64,000 nt of DNA, taken from the NCBI GenBank assembly GCA_964400745.1, contig CAYNVY010000001.1:1-64000 (forward strand). Direction: 5' to 3'. The notes under the pieces are model-generated. The model made no database searches. It worked only from the letters and a program-made list of their open reading frames with translations, and was not told where the DNA came from. This document shows positions 8,841-14,990 of the stretch, piece after piece. A program made the position numbers and the translations under genes. Origin of the DNA: 2-12-FULL-64-23 sp964400745 (GTDB lineage: Bacteria > Pseudomonadota > Gammaproteobacteria > Burkholderiales > SG8-39). How positions within the stretch are numbered: the first letter of the stretch is position 1; the number at the start of each line of letters is the position of its first letter.

Positions 8841-9779
8841 TCAAGCCCCGGTGCGCATTGCGACGCGCAGCGTGGCGCTGCGGGCGCGCGGGTTGGCCGC
8901 GACCTCGGCCGCCGAAGGGCGCACCGGCTTGCCGATCAGGCGCAGCCTGGGTTGCGGCAACTCGCTTTCGCGCAGCGGCAGGCGTATCGGCACGTCGGCG
9001 CGCGCGGCGTCGCGCATGAAGTGCTTCACGATGCGGTCCTCGAGCGAATGGAAACTGATCACCGCCAGGCGGCCGCCAGGCACCAGCACGTCGAGGACCT
9101 GCGGCAGGGCTAACGACAAGTGCGCAAGCTCCTGATTGAGGTAAATCCGTACAGCCTGGAAGGTGCGCGTCGCCGGGTCCTTGCCTTTTTCCCGCGTGCG
9201 GACGGCCGCACCCACGATATCGGCAAGTTGCCCTGTGGTGACAACAGGCTCTCTTTGCCGAGCAGCAACAATCGCCTTTGCAATCTGTTTAGCAAACCGT
9301 TCTTCACCATAGTCGTGGATCACCTCCCTGATCTCGGCTTCATTGGCCGTTTCCAGCCACTCTGCGGCGGTTTGCCCCCGGCTCGTGTCCATGCGCATGT
9401 CCAGCGGTCCATCGCGGCGAAAACTGAAACCCCGCGCGGCATCGTCCAGTTGCGGTGAAGACACGCCCAAATCTAGCAGCACCCCATCCACACCCTCCAG
9501 GCCGAGGCGTTCCAGCACCTCCGCCAGTTCGGCGAAGCTCGCGTGCACGGCACTGAAACGAGCGTCGCTTATCCTTGCTGCAGCCGCGACCGCCTGCGGA
9601 TCCTTGTCGAGCGCAACCAGGCGCCCGCCAGTCCCCAGACGATCGAGGATCAGGCGGCTGTGTCCGCCGCGGCCAAAGGTTGCATCGACATACTTCCCGT
9701 CGGCGCGAATCGCCAAAGCATCGATTGCCTCCTCCAGCAGTACCGTCTGGTGCGAGTCCTCATCCCCGGGTGCGGTCAC
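8841..9779 (-). CDS. rsmH: 16S rRNA (cytosine(1402)-N(4))-methyltransferase RsmH
   Basis: A 312-residue SAM-dependent methyltransferase (formerly MraW) that modifies C1402 of 16S rRNA. The N-terminus HQTVLLEEAI and the SAM-binding motif ATFGRGGHS at residues 33-41 are diagnostic, as is the late VISFHSLEDRIVK motif. The chosen start is a GTG at 9779 that overlaps the mraZ stop as GTGA. A longer in-frame reading through mraZ is spurious. Length is normal for the family. Confidence 0.95.
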   Translation of the reverse strand: MTAPGDEDSHQTVLLEEAIDALAIRADGKYVDATFGRGGHSRLILDRLGTGGRLVALDKDPQAVAAAARISDARFSAVHASFAELAEVLERLGLEGVDGVLLDLGVSSPQLDDAARGFSFRRDGPLDMRMDTSRGQTAAEWLETANEAEIREVIHDYGEERFAKQIAKAIVAARQREPVVTTGQLADIVGAAVRTREKGKDPATRTFQAVRIYLNQELAHLSLALPQVLDVLVPGGRLAVISFHSLEDRIVKHFMRDAARADVPIRLPLRESELPQPRLRLIGKPVRPSAAEVAANPRARSATLRVAMRTGA

Positions 9780-10234
9780 AGAGCAAAATCTTCCATCCCC
9801 GGCGGCAATTCGGATTGCTGCGCCAGCTTCTGCAATTGCTTGTCCCAGATTTCGTGATTCCAGACCTCGAAATGACTGCCCTGTCCGACCAGCATCACGG
9901 ACTTGTCCAGCTTGGCGAAGTTGCGCAACTCGGGGGAAATCAGCACGCGCCAGGCCGCGTCTGTGTCGACCTCTTCGGCGAAACCGACGAGCAGCCGCTT
10001 CCACAAGGAAAAGCGCGGGTCGAGCGAAGGAAAGCCCATGACACGGTTGCGTATCGGCGCCCAGGCTGCAGCCGGATAGAGCAACAGGCAACCGTCCGGG
10101 TGGGCGGTCAGCACTAGGCTGGAGGGCTCTGGCGCAGAAGACTCCGTGCCCGTCTGCAGCGCGCCGCGATGGCGCGAAGGAACGGTAAGGCGTCCCTTCG
10201 CATCGAGGCTTAAGGCTGCAGCACCCTGAAACAT
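9776..10234 (-). CDS. mraZ: Transcriptional regulator MraZ
   Basis: A 152-residue protein with two AbrB/SpoVT-like double-psi halves, each carrying a D-x3-R type motif: LDAKGRLTVPSRHR near the N-terminus and DAAWRVLISPELR in the second half. MraZ binds repeated TGGG boxes in its own promoter and controls the dcw operon. Three such boxes lie at 10274-10308. The start at 10234 gives the family N-terminus MFQGAAALSLD, preceded by a GGGG Shine-Dalgarno. It is the first gene of the operon. Confidence 0.95.
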   Translation of the reverse strand: MFQGAAALSLDAKGRLTVPSRHRGALQTGTESSAPEPSSLVLTAHPDGCLLLYPAAAWAPIRNRVMGFPSLDPRFSLWKRLLVGFAEEVDTDAAWRVLISPELRNFAKLDKSVMLVGQGSHFEVWNHEIWDKQLQKLAQQSELPPGMEDFAL

Positions 10235-10273
10235 CCCATCCCCTTTTACGGTGTAGGTTCGCCCAGTGGAAAA

Positions 10274-10308
10274 TCCCATAATTTCCCACTAAACGCTACT
10301 ATTTCCCA
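10274..10308 (-). promoter_or_regulatory. MraZ operator: three TGGGA boxes on 10-bp spacing
   Basis: On the minus strand, TGGGA boxes occupy 10304-10308, 10284-10288 and 10274-10278. Their starts are spaced 20 and then 10 bases, one face of the helix. This matches the known MraZ operator of TGGG boxes separated by about five bases. The boxes cover the predicted transcription start and early leader, as expected for autorepression. The 20-base interval suggests one lost or degenerate box in the middle. Confidence 0.85.
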
Positions 10309-10336
10309 CTTTAGAGGAGTTAATTCTGCAGGTCAA
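10308..10336 (-). promoter_or_regulatory. Sigma-70-like promoter of the dcw operon
   Basis: On the minus strand there is a TTGACC -35 element (10331-10336), a 17-base spacer, and a TAAAGT -10 element (10308-10313). The -10 abuts the first MraZ box, and transcription would start near 10300. Spacing and sequence are good matches to the housekeeping consensus. The start site is predicted only. Confidence 0.75.
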
Positions 10337-10818
10337 GCACTAAATTTGAGGTTTCTCCAATCGGGACAACGACTTAAGTGCGATTCTAACGGCGATTTTG
10401 ACAATGTTAATTACATTTAAAAACAACAAGATAAATTGTATATAAGAAGTAAAATATCAACATACTGGTGCCTTCGCCCCACCCAGCCGGGCATGCGCCC
10501 GGCTCCCACGCCGTGAAGAATTTGCGTCGCCCGCCGCAAGATGCTCGGGTTAGTGAAAGTCGCCTTTTTGACGTTTCATCCGACGACAAAGCGTGGACGG
10601 ATTCGTCGCCGCACGAAGTACAGGCCGAGGCTGAGGAAATAGCCGCTGGCAACGGCGTGAATGCCGGTTGGTTTCTTGCGTTGCACAAGCACTCGCCATC
10701 GCAGGCAGATCGGGGGCGCTTGCGCGCGAAGTAAGGACAACTCAGCCTACGCGGGACGTCTCGTTGGCGATGCCTCAGGGGCTGCCATATGATGAATATT
10801 GATTAAGGTCCGCTCCAC
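10337..10818. other. Intergenic region between mraZ promoter and HD-domain gene
   Basis: About 480 bases without a gene I can support. The first ~120 bases are AT-rich and probably upstream promoter DNA. The rest is GC-rich and contains a strong palindrome at 10485-10504. A minus-strand frame at 10576-10686 (GTG start, 36 codons, hydrophobic stretch HAVASGYFLSLGLYFVRRR) is the most protein-like segment but has no clear ribosome site. It may be a relic of a decayed gene. Confidence 0.5.
10485..10504. repeat. Perfect palindrome, 8-bp arms
   Basis: AGCCGGGC and GCCCGGCT flank the 4-base loop ATGC, giving a very stable GC hairpin. There is no following T-run on either strand, so it is not a textbook intrinsic terminator. 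It could be a dispersed palindromic (REP-like) element, but I see no second copy in this window. Confidence 0.6.
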
Positions 10819-11787
10819 TTACGCGTTGACCTCCAATGTTTCCGGCGGAGCGCGGCGAAGAGGCGAAATGTCGCCTTGCTTCGATAGCTTCTGCGCAAAA
10901 TCGACGTTCTTGCCAAGCCCTTCGATATATAGGTTCTGTCCGCCGAAATGACTTTCGGCATAGGCGTAGCACCCGGCCAACTCGGATGTGAGACGCTTCC
11001 TGGCGCCCTGATAAAACCCTGGAGTCTTCATGACCAGATCGGCGCCCGAAGAAAATACGACTTGATCTTCCCCATCCTGCGTCCGCTTGTGCGCTATTCC
11101 GGCCGCGACGAATTCCGGGTATAGGCGGTCCCGGCATTTTTCGAGGTAACAGCGGTCCGCCATCTGGGCAATGATGTCGGCCGATCCCAGGAGATTTCCC
11201 AGCAATCGATAAACGAGGCCCGCCAGCTTGATTTCAGAGACAGACCGCTCGTAACCGGTAAAGTGGATCAGTTCTGCGGCAGTCTCCGCCAGGTCGTTCA
11301 TACCGATTTTGGGCAGGTATTCTTTGAGGAACGCCGAGCCTCGCGAGACGTGTGTGAGGGTGAATTCCGCGCCATTTCGTTTGCCCCCCTCGTCCACTCC
11401 GAGTATGTAGCCACAATCGTGGAAAAGGGCGGTGATCACCCCGAGCTGGAAAAGCCTCTCGCCGATGGGCTCGACGCCCATGCGAGTCCGCTCGTATCCA
11501 TTGATCAGTCTGGCCATCGCCAGCGTGACTTCCATCGTGTGCTGAATGTCGTGATACGGGGTGTCGCATGGCCGGTAACCCGGAAACTCTCCCTTGAACA
11601 TTCGAGCGCAGTCCAGAAATGCCGAATGCATTGCGCCACCTGACGCATCCGGATAAAGATCGAAATAGATCCTGTCTACTTCTTTCTTGACCGATGCCGG
11701 ATCCGTCGTTCTGACTTGCTGCGTGACGTCAAGTTCGTTGCGGAAATCCGGCACTTCATTCTCGGTGTCGTTGCTCAAGAACTTCAT
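10819..11787 (-). CDS. HD-domain phosphohydrolase, class I PDE-like
   Basis: A 322-residue soluble protein with a complete HD metal-binding set: YHDIQH at residues 78-83 (H79, H83), HD at 123-124 (LFHDCGY), H175 (ELIHFTGYE) and D204 (GSADIIAQ). The YH-x3-H arrangement resembles class I cyclic-nucleotide phosphodiesterases, so a 3',5'-cyclic nucleotide or similar phosphodiester substrate is plausible but unproven. No GAF, PAS or receiver domain is seen. GGAGG directly abuts the first ATG, which is too close, so translation may start a few codons later (TTG at codon 4). The gene is divergent from the EPS operon and shares its upstream region. Confidence 0.8.
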   Translation of the reverse strand: MKFLSNDTENEVPDFRNELDVTQQVRTTDPASVKKEVDRIYFDLYPDASGGAMHSAFLDCARMFKGEFPGYRPCDTPYHDIQHTMEVTLAMARLINGYERTRMGVEPIGERLFQLGVITALFHDCGYILGVDEGGKRNGAEFTLTHVSRGSAFLKEYLPKIGMNDLAETAAELIHFTGYERSVSEIKLAGLVYRLLGNLLGSADIIAQMADRCYLEKCRDRLYPEFVAAGIAHKRTQDGEDQVVFSSGADLVMKTPGFYQGARKRLTSELAGCYAYAESHFGGQNLYIEGLGKNVDFAQKLSKQGDISPLRRAPPETLEVNA

Positions 11788-11988
11788 CCTCCGTACGCGG
11801 CTCAGGGTCCGACATGCAATGGGAGGCTTGCGGGAGAGAGAAACTGTGCCCGGAATTTCATGCGTCTTCCCCTTCTGCGCCCCCCGCTACAGGCACGCAC
11901 GCAAGAACCGAGCCGAGACATTTATTGCGTGAAAAAACATAATGTTAAGATGCCTATATCGTCCTCCTGCTGGCCTCTTCATGCTTGA

Positions 11989-12008
11989 AGTGTAAGTTTT
12001 TACGACAC
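11989..12008. promoter_or_regulatory. Candidate PrsR-type upstream element
   Basis: The sequence TGTAAGTTTTTACG (11991-12004) is an imperfect palindrome TGTAA-N4-TTACG. A related element, TGTAAGAAGTTTCG, lies upstream of the second sigma-54 promoter at 20640-20653. The shared TGTAAG...TT.CG pattern suggests a common activator site. It is an inference from two copies only. This one is ~365 bases from the promoter, far but within reach of a looping sigma-54 activator. Confidence 0.3.
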
Positions 12009-12309
12009 GACCACGGCAGCGGATCGACCCGCCTCTGTTTCCGGACCAAACCCGGGCGAATACTCACTCCACGGACGCGAGTCGCCGCCGCATCCGAGTG
12101 CTCCCGATCCGGGTAACCCGGCAAACGCGGCTAGCTGCCTGAAATCGGTTCGTGCGCATCAAGTGCGCCGCAAGGCCTTGTTGCCTCGACCTGCCGACAT
12201 TTCCCCACCCAAGAATGCCATATGTCGGCCCTCCGTCATCTCAGTTGGATTTCTGAGCACTAATTCACAGAACGGCTCAATCGACGCCTACAAGAAGTTG
12301 CTGGGACAT

Positions 12310-12345
12310 AGATGTAACACTATGTTTTTATATATTTTTACATCT
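12310..12345. promoter_or_regulatory. Inverted repeat upstream of sigma-54 promoter
   Basis: AGATGTAA (12310-12317) and TTACATCT (12338-12345) form a perfect 8-bp inverted repeat with a 20-base AT-rich centre. It ends 23 bases before the sigma-54 -24 element. It could bind a dimeric regulator or IHF-bent DNA. No matching arms were found at the PEP-CTERM promoter. Confidence 0.35.
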
Positions 12346-12368
12346 CACGAGCGCAAGAAGGAAAGGGG

Positions 12369-12384
12369 TGGCACGCGCTTTGCT
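12369..12384 (+). promoter_or_regulatory. Sigma-54 (-24/-12) promoter of EPS initiating transferase
   Basis: TGGCACG-CGCT-TTGCT matches the RpoN consensus TGGCACG-N4-TTGCW at every fixed position, with the GG and GC dinucleotides correctly spaced. Transcription would start about 12 bases after the GC, near 12395, leaving a short leader with a GGGGAGAG ribosome site before the ATG at 12423. The sigma-54 activator PrsR is encoded in the same locus. Confidence 0.88.
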
Positions 12385-12422
12385 ATAAGTCACGCAGACA
12401 GTTTTTTTGGGGAGAGCTGATC

Positions 12423-13814
12423 ATGATCCGTCTTTTTTCGCACTACGTATCCTCGAGGACCGCCCTTCTATTGGGAACGGAGCTCCTGGTCTTGATGTTC
12501 GCGGCCTACGCCGGAATCACATTCCACGCGTCTGTCGTTCATGAGTCGGTTCTGCCCGTGTTTCTGTCTGCCGAAGTAACCGGATTTGCGTTTGCGATGC
12601 TATTCATCATGTCCGGCCTGGGCGTGTATCAATTGGATCTTTGGGATGATCCTAAAATCGCCCAGATGCGCCTGCTCGTAGCCCTCTTGCTCGGCTTCTT
12701 GGTGGCGACCATTGCGCCCTTCCTGGCAACCCAGGTGCATGATTTTGAGCACTACAACCTCGGCGTGACCATGGTTGTTGCGGCGCTCGGAAGCAGCCTC
12801 ATTCGCTTCGGTTTCTACCGCGCCGGACATAACAGCAAATTCAAACAGCGCGTATTGGTGCTCGGCATGGGATCGCGCATAACGCGATTTGCCGAGGCTG
12901 CCCGCAGAAACCACAGGTACGAGGTGGTAGGTTATGTAGGGACGCAGGCCTCAGACCAAGCTCCCCCTTTCATGCGCGTTATCCACAGAGAGCCAGGTGA
13001 ATCGTTGTGTTCAGTCGTAGAGAAACACAAGATCGACGAAATCGTCGTCGCGGTGCGGGATCGACGCACCGGAAGCCTGCCTCTGCAGGAATTGCTGAAT
13101 TGCAGGTTGAAGGGCGTAAAGATCACGGAACTGCCTAACTTCTTCGAGCGCGAATACCAGCAAGTCATGCTGGATTCGATCAACCCGAGCTGGATGGTTT
13201 TTGGCCAGGGATTCAACCAGGGCCAGGCCAGAAAGGCGGTAAAGCGCGCTTTCGATCTGGTGGCGAGTTTGATTCTGTTGATACTTACCTTTCCTGTCAT
13301 GCTCATAACCGCGCTTTTCATCATCTGGGAAGACGGAATGCCGGTGTTCTACAAGCAGGAGCGCGTAGGCGAGAACGGGCGCGTGTTCACCATCTTCAAG
13401 TTCCGCAGCATGAGAAACGATGCTGAAAAGGACGGAACCCCGCGCTGGGCGGCTGCCCATGACGACCGGATCACTCCCATCGGGCGCATTATCCGCAAGC
13501 TCAGAATCGACGAGTTGCCGCAAATCATCAACGTCCTCAGAGGGGATATGAGCTTCGTGGGCCCGCGGCCGGAGCGGCCTTTCTTCGTGGACAAACTCGC
13601 CGAACAGATTCCCTATTACTTGGCGCGTCACAGCGTCAAGCCGGGGATCACCGGATGGGCGCAGGTGCGCTATGCCTACGGCGCGTCAATCGACGACACC
13701 GTCGAAAAACTTCAGTACGATCTCTATTACGTGAAGAATCACGGCCTGTTCCTCGATCTGATGACCATCATTGCGACTATCGAAGTGGTCCTTTGGGGCA
13801 AAGGAGCGCGATAG
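12423..13814 (+). CDS. XrtA-type initiating sugar-phosphate transferase (EpsB-like)
   Basis: A 463-residue polyprenyl glycosylphosphotransferase of the TIGR03013 type, the usual first enzyme of XrtA-associated exopolysaccharide synthesis. It moves a sugar-1-phosphate from a UDP-sugar to undecaprenyl phosphate at the inner membrane. Four to five N-terminal transmembrane segments (about residues 14-130) precede a CoA-binding-like domain (VLVLGMGSR at 145-152), a further membrane segment at 280-301, and the catalytic bacterial sugar transferase domain with KFRSMRNDAE (326-335), DELPQ (363-367) and PRPER (381-385). It follows a sigma-54 promoter and a strong ribosome site. The substrate cannot be read from sequence. 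Confidence 0.92.
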   Translation: MIRLFSHYVSSRTALLLGTELLVLMFAAYAGITFHASVVHESVLPVFLSAEVTGFAFAMLFIMSGLGVYQLDLWDDPKIAQMRLLVALLLGFLVATIAPFLATQVHDFEHYNLGVTMVVAALGSSLIRFGFYRAGHNSKFKQRVLVLGMGSRITRFAEAARRNHRYEVVGYVGTQASDQAPPFMRVIHREPGESLCSVVEKHKIDEIVVAVRDRRTGSLPLQELLNCRLKGVKITELPNFFEREYQQVMLDSINPSWMVFGQGFNQGQARKAVKRAFDLVASLILLILTFPVMLITALFIIWEDGMPVFYKQERVGENGRVFTIFKFRSMRNDAEKDGTPRWAAAHDDRITPIGRIIRKLRIDELPQIINVLRGDMSFVGPRPERPFFVDKLAEQIPYYLARHSVKPGITGWAQVRYAYGASIDDTVEKLQYDLYYVKNHGLFLDLMTIIATIEVVLWGKGAR

Positions 13815-13939
13815 ATTCGAGCGCCGGGCCCGAGGCTTGACGCCGCGACCGGCCAAGACGGGGCGGCGCCTGTTTGCCCGCCGTGCGGCTCGCGGCTGCT
13901 GATGGCGCACTTCAAAAACATCCGGCGAATACCGGTGTC

Positions 13940-13979
13940 CTTCAAAAACGACCTGATTCAATCCACAACGAATCAGGTC
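13940..13979 (-). terminator. Intrinsic terminator of the deacetylase-PrsT-XrtA group
   Basis: A perfect 10-bp stem (GACCTGATTC/GAATCAGGTC, 13950-13979) with a 10-base loop overlaps the stop codon of the minus-strand deacetylase gene. On that strand it is followed by GTTTTTG. The short T-run fits rho-independent termination. On the plus strand no T-run follows, so it would serve the minus-strand transcript mainly. Confidence 0.7.
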
Positions 13980-14836
13980 AGATCGGATTCGAACGCGCGG
14001 TCGATGCGGCCCCAGCGGAATTCCGATGTGAGCCGCGCAAGCCTGGATTCCATCCGTTTCAGGTTCAGGTAGTGACGAAATCGCGTCTTCAGACCTGCCT
14101 CACGAACCCTGGGTTGTTCGGGATCGATTTCCCACGGATGCAAATAGAAGATGGCGGGGCGTCCCTCGCGTTCGTTGACGCGTCGAATTGCCCAACTTGA
14201 AAGCGCGTACGGGGCGAGCCTGAAATACCCGCCCCCGCCAGCGGGCAGGTTACGCCCCAAGACGCGCACGGTCGTGATCGGGATCTCCACCAGCGCTTCG
14301 CGCGAGCGATAGGGAAAGCGCGGGGCATCCGGAATGCCGTAGTGGTCGTGCTTGACCGGATAGACGCTGGAGCTGTATCGGTAACCCGCTCTGGCGATAC
14401 TGTCGAACGCCCACGGATTGACTTTTCCGACGGAGAAGCTCGGCGCGCGATATCCGAGCACCGCCACGGCGGCAATGTCCTCAAGGATCTTCTTCGCGCG
14501 AACGATATCGGCAAGAAAATCGTCGGGAGACTGCTCCGTTGCGCGTAGGTGGGCATACCCGTGACTGGCGACTTCATGCCCGGACGCCGCAATGCGCCGC
14601 ACCATCGCCGGGTAGCGTTCCGCAATCCATCCAAGAACGAAAAATGTTGCCTGCGCATTGTTTTGCTGGAACAGCGCGAGCAATCGGTCCACGTTGCGCT
14701 CGACTCGGCACGGAATGGCGTCCCAATCCGAGCGCGCGATGTACGGCGCCATGGCGGACACCTGGAAATAGTCTTCCACGTCGACGCTGAGCGCGTTGAT
14801 CATTCGATTCTCGGACGATCGCGCTTGGAGATTCAA
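13973..14836 (-). CDS. XrtA-system polysaccharide deacetylase
   Basis: A 287-residue NodB-like deacetylase of the type found in XrtA loci (TIGR03006-like). It has the VDVEDYFQ motif (residues 18-25; D19, E21 and D22), HEVASHGYAH (87-96) with metal-binding histidines, and YRAPSFSV near 128. It would remove N-acetyl groups from the exopolysaccharide or an intermediate. No signal peptide is visible. The start may be the first Met or Met12 (MINALSVDVED). It follows prsT by ~150 bases on the same strand, and its stop lies in the terminator hairpin. Confidence 0.88.
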   Translation of the reverse strand: MNLQARSSENRMINALSVDVEDYFQVSAMAPYIARSDWDAIPCRVERNVDRLLALFQQNNAQATFFVLGWIAERYPAMVRRIAASGHEVASHGYAHLRATEQSPDDFLADIVRAKKILEDIAAVAVLGYRAPSFSVGKVNPWAFDSIARAGYRYSSSVYPVKHDHYGIPDAPRFPYRSREALVEIPITTVRVLGRNLPAGGGGYFRLAPYALSSWAIRRVNEREGRPAIFYLHPWEIDPEQPRVREAGLKTRFRHYLNLKRMESRLARLTSEFRWGRIDRAFESDLT

Positions 14837-14990
14837 TTCACGCTTCTCCTGCCGATCTTCCGGGGAACGCCTTGCCCTCGGTCGGCGAAGGCAGCCCTAC
14901 AGGGATGCCCTTGGCTGCGCTCGGCCACGCGCCACAAAGAGCCATATCCCGTTCGAAACCAGGGCGAAATCGGCGCTTCGACGCGCTGGC
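14837..14990. other. Spacer between prsT and deacetylase
   Basis: A 154-base spacer within a same-strand gene group. It shows no gene, no terminator and no obvious sigma-54 site. It is long for an operon junction, so the deacetylase gene may have its own promoter. Confidence 0.35.

Larger units (their letters stand above)
11788..12422. other. Divergent regulatory region upstream of EPS operon
   Basis: About 635 bases with no supported gene. It separates the HD-domain gene (minus) from the EpsB-type transferase gene (plus). It contains the sigma-54 promoter at 12369-12384, an 8-bp inverted repeat at 12310-12345, and a TGTAAG-type element at 11989-12008. The last ~120 bases are AT-rich. The length and motif content suggest an activator-controlled promoter with a long untranscribed upstream region. 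Confidence 0.6.

Noticed and set aside
10485..10504. Intrinsic terminator
   Set aside because: The hairpin is strong but no T-run follows on either strand.
10468..10734. 88-codon plus-strand frame in the gap after mraZ
   Set aside because: No ribosome site, no known motif, and it crosses a GC palindrome; not supported as a gene.
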